Shown here piece by piece: positions 1 through 7,459 of a DNA stretch of 64,000 nt; position 1 is the stretch's first letter, and each line of letters starts with the position of its first letter. The stretch is taken from NCBI GenBank assembly GCA_943328975.2, contig CALQCC020000005.1:1-64000 (forward strand). The letters are read 5' to 3'. A program made the position numbers and the translations under genes. The notes under the pieces are model-generated. The model was not told where the DNA came from. It worked only from the letters and a program-made list of their open reading frames with translations, and searched no databases. Source of the stretch: Bordetella parapertussis. Its GTDB lineage: Bacteria; Acidobacteriota; Terriglobia; Bryobacterales; Bryobacteraceae.

Positions 1-149
1 AGGCTTTCTGCGCCAGCGCGCAGGCAACGAAGCTCTTGCCAACGCCGGTGGGCCCGAGCACGAAGATGTTTTCATGCTGCTCGACCCACGCCGATCTCTG
101 CGCCAGAGCGCGAATCACGCTTTTGTCCAGGCCGCGCGAGGTGCGATAG
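1..149 (-). pseudogene. istB-like transposition ATPase fragment (IS21 family)
   Basis: Read on the minus strand, 148 down to 2 encodes YRTSRGLDKSVIRALAQRS followed by a P-loop segment containing LGPTGVGKSF and ACALAQ, the Walker A region of the IS21 helper ATPase IstB. The roughly 60-70 N-terminal residues usual for IstB are missing: the reading joins directly to the neighbouring DUF3987 gene at about 149/150, in a different frame. No IS end or target duplication is seen at the joint, so this is a deletion or recombination product and not a clean insertion. The fragment continues out of the window. Identification rests on motif recognition. Confidence 0.7.
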
Positions 150-1349
150 ACCGGTGAGCTCGTCCCGAATGACAAAGATGCCCGCCGGGTTCTCGCTCAT
201 CGTCTGGTGAAGCGCCTCGAAGGTGGCATCGTTCACGATCAGCCGCCGCAATGCCGGTTCTTGGGGTTCGTCATCCGGCCTGCCGGGTGCCACCGTCCCC
301 TTTTTGGTGCTCGCTTTGTATTGTTCTTTCCACGCCGCGCGCCGCAACTCGAATTCCTCTTTGGCGTGCGCGTGGTCCTTCATCGCCTCTTCCTGCGCCA
401 GTCGCCATTCAGCTTGAATCTGATTCAGGGGACGAGTAACCGCCTGAATGACAGGGGACTTCATGAATCCGGGCGGCGCAATGATGCCGCCCCAAAGATT
501 CGGCACAATCAGCCAACCCGTATCGTTCGTCTTAGGTTGAATGACCGCCCGACGGTTCACCACTCCGGCGAGACAGAGGACGGCCACCACCGCTGCGTAA
601 TCCATGGGGACTTGCATCCGGTCCGCCACGTCCGCCACCAGGGGACGGAACGAATCCGGGAGCAGGTCTTCAAAAAAGGCTTGCACGGGCGGAAGCTCGC
701 TTTGTATTGGTTCCAACTCTGGCCAATCGTCCGCCGCTTCGGCGCTCGGATTTGTGTCTGCCAGTCTCCACCGTGCCCGCAGTTCGGAGAGAGCCGCCGC
801 ATCAATCGGCGCGGCCAGTTCGGTGAGTTCCTGGAACTGCTCGAACGTGCCGCCTGCGTCCTTCCAATCAGTAACGTCGCACTTCGCCAGCAAGCCCGGA
901 AGCTCCACGATGCGGACGGAAGCCGCCTCGCTCAACAGAGCCGCCGCAACCGCCGCCGCGTGCTTGCGGCCCGGTTCATCGTTGTCGGGTATAACCACGA
1001 TGTGCCTGTCCCGGAAGTAGTCCCCCCAACCTGAGTACAGACGGCTGCTACCGGAGCCTCCCGGATTGCAGGACGCCACCAACCTCCACGCTTCCAGCGT
1101 GTGAACGTCCTTCTCGCCTTCCGCAAGATAGACGGTCTCCGCGGTCAGGACCCTTGGCAGGCGGTACGGCACGCGCTCCACCCCTTTTAGGTCCCAAACT
1201 TCGTGGCCCGCATGATCGCGTCGGCATTGCAAGAACGTCTTGCCTCCGGCTGGCGTCTCGAAGCGAACCACCTCGAAGCGGGGACGTCCTTCCCGGTCCA
1301 CATACGAGTAACGCTCGACTTCGCGCCCCACCGCCCTCATCGAACTCAT
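72..1349 (-). pseudogene. TOPRIM-DUF3987 primase/helicase-like protein, truncated
   Basis: The N-terminal 200 residues contain a TOPRIM-like fold with AEGEKD and PDNDEPG, the metal-binding core of primases. From about residue 225 the protein matches DUF3987, with the loop APPGFMKS in the nucleotide-binding position and VIRDELTG. Immediately after DELTG (about position 150) the true sequence is lost; the last ~25 codons of the frame (to 72) are out-of-frame istB sequence. DUF3987 proteins normally continue for another 200 or more residues, so the helicase part is missing. The ATG overlaps the end of the CHC2 gene by 4 nt, so the two were translated together as a split primase. Element replication is the expected role; the gene is probably inactive here. 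Confidence 0.75.
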
Positions 1350-1627
1350 TGACCCCGCCCCATGAGCCGGAAGACTTCAGCTTTCGCTGTCCTGAAGTCT
1401 ACGTCGAACAGTTCCATTTCGAGGTCCAACAAAGAGCCCCCGCGTCCGCAGGTGGAGTGGCAGAACCACCGCCCTGTTGTCGGGTCCACCGCGAAGTTAG
1501 GGTTCGTCCCCTGGTGAATCGGACAGACACCGCGCCACTGCGCTGTTGGCCGCTGTTTTAGCTGCGGGACGCGCGTCGCGTAGAAGGTGGCGACTTCGCC
1601 AAAGGTGAACGTGATGGAATCTGCCAT
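1346..1627 (-). CDS. CHC2 zinc-finger primase domain protein
   Basis: This 93-aa protein is a stand-alone DnaG-type zinc-binding domain. It shows the CPIH and WFCHSTC pairs (about residues 35-62) that make the CHC2 zinc ribbon used to recognise template DNA, with an FYATRVP helix before it. In element primases this domain usually precedes TOPRIM in one chain; here it is a separate gene whose stop overlaps the start of the TOPRIM-DUF3987 gene by 4 nt. It directly abuts the HTH gene upstream (1 nt apart), so HTH, CHC2 and TOPRIM form one unit. Confidence 0.85.
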   Translation of the reverse strand: MADSITFTFGEVATFYATRVPQLKQRPTAQWRGVCPIHQGTNPNFAVDPTTGRWFCHSTCGRGGSLLDLEMELFDVDFRTAKAEVFRLMGRGQ

Positions 1628-1843
1628 CTACCGTGCCTCCGAGGCAGTCCCACGCTTGGGCAATGACAACAACCAAGACTCAAACTCCGATACCTTATAG
1701 CGTACGGATGCTCCAATTTTGCAATAGGGACATCCCTTACGGAGCAGGCGGTCCCGGCGGACCGATGCCAAACTTCGCTTGGTCAGTCGTGCCACATCTT
1801 GCTCAGTCAGAAGGGCTTCAATTGCGTTGTGAACTGTTCCCAT
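1628..1843 (-). CDS. AlpA/excisionase-like helix-turn-helix protein
   Basis: This 71-aa basic protein has the MerR-like HTH_17 layout of AlpA and excisionases: LLTEQDVARLTKRSLASVRR (helix-turn-helix, about residues 11-30), then a turn and YKVSEFESWL near the end. Such proteins activate integrase or primase genes, or act as recombination directionality factors, in P4-like and other integrative elements. It is the first gene of the primase unit and lies 14 nt downstream of a perfect 7+3+7 palindrome at 1858-1874, which suggests autoregulation. An unusual CPYC pair lies near residue 38. Whether it is a regulator, an excisionase or both cannot be decided from sequence. Confidence 0.8.
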   Translation of the reverse strand: MGTVHNAIEALLTEQDVARLTKRSLASVRRDRLLRKGCPYCKIGASVRYKVSEFESWLLSLPKRGTASEAR

Positions 1844-1857
1844 TCGTAATCCTCGGT

Positions 1858-1874
1858 TGTCCCAGGTTGGGACA
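1858..1874. promoter_or_regulatory. Palindromic operator upstream of the HTH gene
   Basis: TGTCCCA-GGT-TGGGACA is a perfect 7-bp inverted repeat with a 3-bp spacer, placed 14 nt upstream of the HTH start codon. Its reverse complement, TGTCCCAACCTGGGACA, recurs with 15 of 17 matches at 3201-3217 before the J-domain gene. A further half-site TGGGACA lies at 1920-1926. Position and repetition point to a regulator binding site; the regulator itself is inferred to be element-encoded. Confidence 0.6.
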
Positions 1875-1898
1875 CCTTCAGACTGAGCTACTAGCCCT

Positions 1899-1919
1899 GG
1901 GAAGAAGTAGGATCTTCCC
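1899..1919 (-). terminator. Hairpin after the 356-aa gene
   Basis: GGGAAGA and TCTTCCC form a 7-bp stem around a 7-nt loop, about 30 nt after the stop codon of the upstream minus-strand gene. There is no T-run, so termination is only a possibility; the same tract also contains a direct repeat of GGAAGAAGTAGGA (about 1900 and 1931). Confidence 0.3.
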
Positions 1920-1948
1920 TGGGACAGAATAGGAAGAAGTAGGAAAGT

Positions 1949-3019
1949 TCAGTTTCGCGGAATATCCAGCAGCGTCACTTTGGCGAGGTTCTTCGAATCG
2001 GGGCTGCCCGAAAGGGCGGTAACCAGCTTCCCAAGCATCTCTTCTCGGACTGGCTGGCCGTCGAGGATCTTTTGGACCGTCTTGTAGTGCGGCCCGCGGC
2101 AACGCTCCACGTCGTGCTTGTTCCAGCCACGCTCGACCATCTTTGTACTTAGCCATGACGCGCGGTTCGGGAACTGCGGCGCGTCCGCTGACCGTTCGTC
2201 TATAGGAGCTTCGGGCGGTCGCGTTGCGGGAGCTTCGACAGGGGTTGGTCTTACCGTCCCGCCGGTTGGGGCCGTCGGCAACCCGACAGGCGCAGATAAC
2301 GGAGTCGGTCGCATGACCTGCTGGTGTCGCTCCAATACTTCCTTGGCGCGCCTCATCGTCTCGTTAAACCTATGGTTCGTTGCGGCGAACTTGAGGTTCC
2401 CGTTTGCCGAAACGATCTTGGAGAGTGGCAGGTCAGGATTTTCCAAATGCTGTATTTCAAGACTGCGCGCACGGCGGCTCTCTGTCCCCACCAGTTCGGC
2501 AAGCGCAGTGTCCAATTTTCCCGTGGCAATCCGCTCGAACCACGCTGCGTGCCATTCGCTCGGCCGCCAGAGATCGCCGACCTGACTGACAACGGATCGC
2601 TGGAGCCGCTCCAACCATTGAGCGAATTCGTCCGCGTCACCTTCCGTTTCGCTAGCCCACTGCGCTCGGTAATCCGGGACTACTTGCAGGAATCGTTCCT
2701 TTGCGAGCGAGACCGTTTCGGCAATTCCGATCAAATCTATCACCGCTGGGTCCTTTTGACGTTCGGCCCACTCCTGGTTCTTCTCCTGAAGCCACTCCCC
2801 ATGTTCCATCCGGTCCCCGTGCGTCCCAATGTACTTGCTGTTGTCGAACATCGGCGGCGGTTTGAGACTAAAAGGTGGCTTCGCCGCTTCGCGCCGCTTT
2901 TGTGGTGAGAGATGCCACTGGAGATGACCGCCGGTAAAGCCGTGTTTCTCGATCAGTTCCTTCCACCGCAGAGCGTGCAATCGCTGGGTTGATTCCGGTA
3001 ATCCTGGTTGCTCCGCCAT
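1949..3019 (-). CDS. Unknown element protein with C-terminal HTH-like region
   Basis: I do not recognise this 356-aa protein. It has a charged N-terminal half without signal peptide or membrane segments, a proline/threonine-rich linker at about residues 235-280, and a C-terminal stretch of about 60 residues (WLSTKMVERGWNKHDVERC onward to GKLVTALSG) with the spacing of a Cro/CI-type helix-turn-helix. That makes it a candidate DNA-binding protein of the element and one possible ligand of the nearby palindromes. It precedes the HTH-primase genes on the same strand with a 105-nt gap. Confidence 0.6.
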   Translation of the reverse strand: MAEQPGLPESTQRLHALRWKELIEKHGFTGGHLQWHLSPQKRREAAKPPFSLKPPPMFDNSKYIGTHGDRMEHGEWLQEKNQEWAERQKDPAVIDLIGIAETVSLAKERFLQVVPDYRAQWASETEGDADEFAQWLERLQRSVVSQVGDLWRPSEWHAAWFERIATGKLDTALAELVGTESRRARSLEIQHLENPDLPLSKIVSANGNLKFAATNHRFNETMRRAKEVLERHQQVMRPTPLSAPVGLPTAPTGGTVRPTPVEAPATRPPEAPIDERSADAPQFPNRASWLSTKMVERGWNKHDVERCRGPHYKTVQKILDGQPVREEMLGKLVTALSGSPDSKNLAKVTLLDIPRN

Positions 3020-3200
3020 CGCGCTCCCTTTGCGATTCCCTAAATTGAAGTAGCCGCCCCTGGGTAGGGTTCCCAGCCTTCGTCCCGGTTCATGACACCG
3101 AAACTAGGCGGCTGATTCCAAGGCTACAACCTAACGCGGAAATGTTTCAACCCCGATTCACGATTCGGAAGCCTGGTGTCCTGCTCCGTGGTTGGCCGCG

Positions 3201-3217
3201 TCTCCCAACCTGGGAAA
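3201..3217. promoter_or_regulatory. Second copy of the element palindrome
   Basis: TCTCCCAACCTGGGAAA matches the palindrome at 1858-1874 (reverse complement) in 15 of 17 positions, including the central ACC. It lies 33 nt upstream of the chosen start of the J-domain-like gene, where an operator would overlap the promoter. It is also within 200 nt of the start of the divergent 356-aa gene. Confidence 0.55.
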
Positions 3218-3250
3218 GGCATTTTGGCGTTATCTTGGAGTACTCGACAA

Positions 3251-4030
3251 ATGTCAGGTCAAATCATCAAACGACTCAAGCCAGAAGACGAAGAACTTCT
3301 TCGCAAGCGCGACGAGTTAGCTGCTGTTCGTGCGGCTCTCGCTGAGCTGGAGTTGGAGCTTGTCGATCTTCGCGGGCAACTTGCCGCTTTTGAGGGTCGC
3401 TACCTACGGCAAGTGGGCTCTCTGTATGCTGAGCTGGACGAATGGAAGGCACGACTCTCCGAGTTGCGGGCACGGCTCGATCCGTCTCCGGCCTCGCGGG
3501 CAGAGGCAGAGGAGGCCCGTGAGCAGGCGCGCCAGACCTACGAAGACGCCCACGGAGAGGCTTCGGAGACACCCGATTTCACGCCATCGCCCGATCTTAA
3601 GAAGTTGTTCCGTGACGTTGCCAAGCTCATCCATCCAGATTTCTCCAAGGATGCAGCCGATCTTGCGCGCCGCACTCGTTTGATGGCTGAGGCTAACCGC
3701 GCCTATGCTATAGGTAACGCCGAAGCCCTCCAGCGCATTCTCGACGAGTATCACGACGGCGCGGATGCGGTGGAAGGTGAAGGGATCGGGGCCGAACTGA
3801 TTCGCATCATCCGGCAGATCAGTCTGGCCAAATCACACGTTGCCGCGATCAGGCAGGAGGTGGACACCCTCCGCCAAAGCGAAATCGCTCTGCTTAAGAA
3901 ACAAGCAGAAGAGAGCTGGCAAGAGGGTCGAGACCTACTGGCCGAACTTGCCGCTACCATTCAAGAACAGATTGAACTGGCCAAGCAGGAAAACCAATAT
4001 CTCGCCGAGCAAGAGGTGAAGCCAGCGTGA
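3251..4030 (+). CDS. J-domain-like coiled-coil protein
   Basis: The 259-aa product has a long coiled coil (about residues 10-90, rich in E, L, R, A), then a J-like segment with SPDLKKLFRDVAKLIHPDFS, which carries the HPD tripeptide of DnaJ helices II-III near residue 128, and a second helical coiled coil to the end. It lacks the zinc-finger and C-terminal domains of true DnaJ, so it probably recruits a DnaK-type chaperone to a specific client. The start at 3251 is chosen over one 75 nt upstream because GGAG precedes it and because the upstream start would overlap the palindrome. It is translationally coupled to the next gene. Confidence 0.75.
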   Translation: MSGQIIKRLKPEDEELLRKRDELAAVRAALAELELELVDLRGQLAAFEGRYLRQVGSLYAELDEWKARLSELRARLDPSPASRAEAEEAREQARQTYEDAHGEASETPDFTPSPDLKKLFRDVAKLIHPDFSKDAADLARRTRLMAEANRAYAIGNAEALQRILDEYHDGADAVEGEGIGAELIRIIRQISLAKSHVAAIRQEVDTLRQSEIALLKKQAEESWQEGRDLLAELAATIQEQIELAKQENQYLAEQEVKPA

Positions 4031-4863
4031 CCGAAAAAAGCCAACTCCAGGTCAGGCTGAAGGATGGCGGTTCTTCGCTGAGCATCTCGAAGACGTGTTC
4101 CGGCCTCATCGTACGCGGTCGGCAGGATGTGGCGAAGCTCGTTGGTTTCGAGAAAGCAGAGTCTCCCTGGGAGAAAAAACGACGTCTCGCCGAAAAAGGG
4201 ACCCCAACGGCTCAGTTTGACCTCGGCTGGGCGTATTTCATTGGTGAAGGTGTGCCGGAGGATGAAGTGGCGGCGTATCACTGGTTTCGGAAAGCCGCAG
4301 AGCAGGGGTACGCACCAGCTCAAGTAGAACTTGGCAACATGTACGGCAGAATGTACTTAGAGGACTGGGGGTGGGTAGTGCAGGACGATGCCGAAGCAAT
4401 CCGTTGGTTTCGCAAAGCTGCCAATCAGGGATGCACGGAGGCGCAGCGCGAACTCAAGGAAGCCTTGCAAGGAGAACTACAATACGACTCCCTACAGACC
4501 GGGCTGCCACGGGATGCAATTGGGCCGCTAGTTAAGATCGGCGTCAACTTCATGATGCGCGGGATCATAAGTCTTGAGCGCTGGAACGGAGCGATGATAG
4601 CGAAGTTCGGCTCCAATCTACAGCCGTTCCTGGACATGCTCTACGCCGAGGCCCTGGACATGCACGAGGTGGAACAGGCCAGAGTCTACGCGAAGGTCAA
4701 CGGACCAATCGCGGGGGATGCTGAATCGCCGGTGGCTGTTGAAGAAAAGGCAGACGATTTAGTAACGGAGGACCGCAGAAAAGCAGCGCTCGAGCACCTG
4801 GACCTAGCGATCAAGACCGGGGCGGTAAAAATACACCCCCGGTGGCAGGGGAAAGACGAGTAG
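4027..4863 (+). CDS. Sel1-repeat protein
   Basis: The GTG start overlaps the stop of the J-domain gene (GTGA). Residues about 60-150 carry two Sel1-like repeats: AQFDLGWAYFIGEGVPEDEV...AYHWFRKAAEQGYAPAQVELG, then AIRWFRKAANQGCTEAQREL. Such repeats form solenoids for protein-protein contact. The C-terminal 120 residues are helical and unrecognised. Without signal peptide or membrane segment, it should be cytoplasmic. Coupling to the J-domain protein suggests that the two form one complex. Confidence 0.8.
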   Translation: MTEKSQLQVRLKDGGSSLSISKTCSGLIVRGRQDVAKLVGFEKAESPWEKKRRLAEKGTPTAQFDLGWAYFIGEGVPEDEVAAYHWFRKAAEQGYAPAQVELGNMYGRMYLEDWGWVVQDDAEAIRWFRKAANQGCTEAQRELKEALQGELQYDSLQTGLPRDAIGPLVKIGVNFMMRGIISLERWNGAMIAKFGSNLQPFLDMLYAEALDMHEVEQARVYAKVNGPIAGDAESPVAVEEKADDLVTEDRRKAALEHLDLAIKTGAVKIHPRWQGKDE

Positions 4864-5015
4864 AAAAATCTGAAAGCACTCCGGCGCGGAGGCAGTCGGG
4901 CCGCAACATCAACTCGCCGCCGGGGACAATGGAATCCAGCCTACGCTTCCGGTGGAGCGAATTCCAATCTCGTAAAAAACGACAACAAAAACGGCTTCCT
5001 GCACGTCCGGAGACT

Positions 5016-5381
5016 ATGACAGCATCGAATCAGCCTGGGGAGTTCTACAGGGGATCGCGGTCGACCGCCCAGCCATCGGAACTTCTACAGAAAGCGCTGG
5101 GCAAGCAAAACCCGGAATACGTGTGGCGGGACCTGGTGCGGCTAGCGTATCAGGAGGACGAGAAGGATCCGGAGAACACCTTCCGGCGCGTCCAGGAGGT
5201 AGCCGGGGAGGGCGAGGATCTAGCGGACTTGCTGACGGCACTCGAACGCCGGTACAGCCCAACGCAACTCCTGAACGTAGCGGCGCAGGAGAACCGGGAC
5301 CTGCCGTTGAACCACCTGCCGCTGCGAATGAGCAGCAGCCAAGCGCTGGACGTGATTCTGAGCATCACGACGACAACCTAA
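5016..5381 (+). CDS. Hypothetical protein, element cargo
   Basis: This 121-aa open frame has no recognised domain. Its composition is that of a real soluble helical protein (WRDLVRLAYQEDEKD, EVAGEGEDLADLLTALERRY). The ATG at 5016 follows CCGGAG at a good distance; a longer start at 4929 is possible but adds a basic stretch of odd composition. Overlapping frames are longer but proline/glycine-rich and look like shadows. Confidence 0.45.
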   Translation: MTASNQPGEFYRGSRSTAQPSELLQKALGKQNPEYVWRDLVRLAYQEDEKDPENTFRRVQEVAGEGEDLADLLTALERRYSPTQLLNVAAQENRDLPLNHLPLRMSSSQALDVILSITTTT

Positions 5382-5430
5382 TCCAGATCGAGCCAGCCAA
5401 GAGTCTACCGAGCCGTCGGAATCGCTCTGG

Positions 5431-5485
5431 GTCGTGGAACTTTTCCAACATTGTAAATTCCGGTCCGCGCTCATCCAGGTACATC
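5431..5485. repeat. Copy A of a 54-bp direct repeat
   Basis: Starting GTCGTGGAACTTTTCC and ending CGCTCATCCAGGTACATC, this stretch recurs at 6783-6836 with about eight differences and one gap. Both copies contain a TGGAA...TTCCA inverted repeat. Read on the minus strand both give a YLDERG-like peptide, but no complete gene is attached. Function unknown. Confidence 0.6.
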
Positions 5486-5533
5486 GCCCGCGCCGTGAGA
5501 CAACGAACTACCATACCCTTGGAGGCTCTCAGG

Positions 5534-5941
5534 ATGACACGAGACTGGAAGATCGGTATTTGCGGAGTCACCTTCGTGGCCCTTGCCCTACTTGCCTACG
5601 CCCTATTCGGCAGGCCTCCGTATGCCTTCTTCTCGTTGCTGAAGTTCACCGTCGCGATATCGGCCGGCTTGGGTGCGTGGGCATTGCACGCGGAGAGTAA
5701 GCGCTACCTTCCAATTTCATTATGCCTCGTGCTCATCGGCGGGATTCATCTGTTGGGCAAAATGCAGAGATCCCAGTGGGTTCTGTTCAACTGGGGCGCT
5801 GTCGTCTGCCTTCTTGTTCTGGTGGTGATTCTCTTGATCGATTTGCGGCGATCCAAAAGCGGCACAGATGGCGGGCAACTTCGAAGCAACCAACAGCGTC
5901 AACCCGAGATTCGCTTCAAGCCGGATCGGAAGATAGAGTAG
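5534..5941 (+). CDS. Small membrane protein, unknown
   Basis: The 135-aa product has four hydrophobic segments (about residues 8-25, 32-47, 57-72 and 83-103) and a basic, polar C-terminal tail of 30 residues that is probably cytoplasmic. The ATG at 5534 is preceded by GGAGGC, and the upstream in-frame extension back to 5123 is rejected because it has the composition of a shadow frame. No family is recognised. It lies between the two copies of the 54-bp repeat. Confidence 0.6.
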   Translation: MTRDWKIGICGVTFVALALLAYALFGRPPYAFFSLLKFTVAISAGLGAWALHAESKRYLPISLCLVLIGGIHLLGKMQRSQWVLFNWGAVVCLLVLVVILLIDLRRSKSGTDGGQLRSNQQRQPEIRFKPDRKIE

Positions 5942-6015
5942 CTGCTGGCGTTATGAACGTGGGCCCGAGGGTAGGGCGTGAATAGTGCGTTGGTCGGGAA
6001 TTATAGGCCCACGGG

Positions 6016-6453
6016 TTATCGGATCGAATGAACCCCGCTGGGCGGCTCCGCATCATTCATCACGCGCAGGCAAGCGACAACACATGCAGAAATCCCGATA
6101 ATGGCAGAAACGCTCAGCTCCCAACGAGAGCCCTTGATCAGTGCAGTCACGGCAAACCAGGTCAGCAGAACAATCCCAACCACGGTAAGAACGATAGCCG
6201 AGTGCCGTTTGTGCGAGGGAGCCACGAACACTCCAGCAAATACAAAACAGTACGATCCAGCAAAATAGGTCGCCATCCTGGTGACGAGATCGTTCATCGA
6301 GTGGGGCCAATTTGATTCATCCAGTAAATCGGCCAGTGAAAAAAGGATAGCAACGATCACCTGGACGACCAAACAGGACGCGATGGCAATTGGGAGAACC
6401 AGAATCCAGCGCAACCAACTCGGCAAGTATCGTCCAATGGGCGGCAATTTCAT
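6016..6453 (-). CDS. Small membrane protein, unknown
   Basis: The 145-aa protein has four clear hydrophobic segments (about residues 16-38, 63-80, 87-107 and 113-131) and short polar loops. It faces the preceding membrane protein gene convergently, with 74 nt between the stops. No family is recognised; the two may be unrelated cargo genes. The composition and clean segment pattern argue that it is real. Confidence 0.55.
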   Translation of the reverse strand: MKLPPIGRYLPSWLRWILVLPIAIASCLVVQVIVAILFSLADLLDESNWPHSMNDLVTRMATYFAGSYCFVFAGVFVAPSHKRHSAIVLTVVGIVLLTWFAVTALIKGSRWELSVSAIIGISACVVACLRVMNDAEPPSGVHSIR

Positions 6454-7094
6454 TGGCGTGAGGATATCACAACGCGTACGGTGATAAACTGCCCAGCGAC
6501 AGCCCAGGGGGTCCTGGCCGCGATGGCGGCTGCCGACCGCCGCAAGTGCTTCCTATTTACCTGCCCGCTACGATCAAGGCCTACCTACAGTGACAGGTAG
6601 CGTGGCCGCGCCACCGTGCATCCGGCAAGGGGAGCCGCGCCCTGTAGAGGACTTCGCCAGGGGGGAGCAGCACAGACTCCACCAGAGGGTGTCTTAGCCC
6701 CGCATCGCGGCACGTTGGCTGGATTCCCGGAGAGGTTCCCGTTCTTCAGCATGCGCTATTCATCTTAGGCCTCCTACCTTGCGTCGTGGAATTTTTCCAA
6801 TATTGTAATTCCAGGCCGCGCTCATCCAGGTAAATCAGGTCCTCAGAAGCGATACACCCATCCATGCCAATTAAGAAATCCGAGCGTCGCGCAGGTGGGT
6901 TTCGTGGGTTTTGTAGGTGCCACTCGTACCAAGATGCCCGAGACTTGCATCCCCACGTTCGCAACTTGGTTGGTTGGCACGCTGTGCCCAATACTGTGCC
7001 CACCCCACGCATAGAAGCGTTGTTCAGCGCAGTTAGTCGCCCGGTTCAGATCCCGTCGAAGCCCATGGAAACTCGCACCTGCTAGCAATCCATG
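6454..7094. other. Gene-poor right end of the element
   Basis: I find no convincing gene here. Short frames exist on both strands, but none has a ribosome site or recognisable sequence. Apart from the second 54-bp repeat copy, the stretch is unassigned; it may contain remains of lost cargo next to the attachment site. Confidence 0.5.
6783..6836. repeat. Copy B of the 54-bp direct repeat
   Basis: This is the partner of 5431-5485, in the same orientation and 1.35 kb away, with the shared core CGCGCTCATCCAGGTA present in close form. Two copies that keep the same length suggest a dispersed repeat carried by the element or its relatives. Confidence 0.6.
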
Positions 7095-7128
7095 GAAACA
7101 GTGACCTACACTTGTATGTCACTGTTTC
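7095..7128. promoter_or_regulatory. 11-bp inverted repeat beside the attachment site
   Basis: GAAACAGTGAC and GTCACTGTTTC are perfect 11-bp arms separated by 12 nt, and the inner TACA/TGTA also pair. The dyad ends 16 nt before the tRNA fragment. It may be a recombinase or excisionase binding site of the element end, or a terminator (there is a TTTCTTT after the second arm). Confidence 0.5.
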
Positions 7129-7143
7129 TTTGTAGATTGATGC

Positions 7144-7188
7144 CTCCGAAGCAAAAGGCCACATGTTCGAATCATGTCGGGCGCACCA
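7144..7188 (+). other. tRNA-Arg(CCG) 3' fragment: attachment site
   Basis: The sequence begins with the anticodon loop CTCCGAA (anticodon CCG), followed by the 3' anticodon-stem strand, variable loop AGGCC, a perfect T arm (ACATG/CATGT around TTCGAAT), the acceptor strand CGGGCGC, discriminator A and CCA. The D arm and 5' acceptor strand are absent, and the bases before the loop only partly pair with the 3' stem strand. This is the 3' duplication left by integration at a tRNA gene, with the crossover at or just before the anticodon loop. Confidence 0.85.
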
Positions 7189-7236
7189 CTTACCCCCTTC
7201 CCGTGGACCGTTAGGCGGCACTGCTACACTAGAGTC

Positions 7237-7446
7237 ATGGCATCCCACGACAGTGTTTCAGCTTTCCAGTTCAAGCGGTCCAAGGTCGACGGAAAGGTGC
7301 GGGTCTTGAATGAACGGTCCTACACCATGGGCATCTATAACCCCAAGACCGGAATCACCAGCTGGGAGCGAGTCGTGCTCGCCACTCAGAAGGCGCACAT
7401 CGAATCCTGGCTCTTGGAGCACTTCCCGGTTCTCGCCGCCGCCTAA
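7237..7446 (+). CDS. Small conserved hypothetical protein
   Basis: The 69-aa product is soluble and compact, with no recognised domain; the middle (MGIYNPKTGITSWERVVLAT) looks like a small beta-rich fold and the end is an amphipathic helix. The start at 7237 is chosen because the frame upstream overlaps the tRNA fragment. It is the first chromosomal gene to the right of the element. Confidence 0.55.
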   Translation: MASHDSVSAFQFKRSKVDGKVRVLNERSYTMGIYNPKTGITSWERVVLATQKAHIESWLLEHFPVLAAA

Positions 7447-7459
7447 ACGGCGCTCAGGC

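Larger units (their letters stand above)
1..7188. mobile_element. Right part of a tRNA-Arg-integrated mobile element
   Basis: The block holds a split DNA primase, an AlpA/excisionase-like HTH protein, a J-domain-like protein and small unknown proteins, a gene set typical of integrative elements and satellites. It stops at a 45-nt copy of the 3' half of tRNA-Arg(CCG) at 7144-7188, beyond which ordinary chromosomal genes begin. Tyrosine-recombinase elements that use a tRNA gene leave the complete tRNA at one end and a 3' fragment at the other. Because the fragment is on the plus strand, the complete tRNA should lie left of the window. No integrase is visible inside 1-7188. The left limit is unknown. 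Confidence 0.75.

Noticed and set aside
5123-5533. N-terminal extension of the 135-aa membrane protein
   Set aside because: Gly/Pro/Arg-rich shadow composition, and a good ribosome site with ATG at 5534 fits the membrane part.
7033-7248. Minus-strand frame over the tRNA fragment with a HDSNMWPFASEA-like peptide
   Set aside because: It is the antisense reading of the tRNA-Arg fragment, a well-known false gene.
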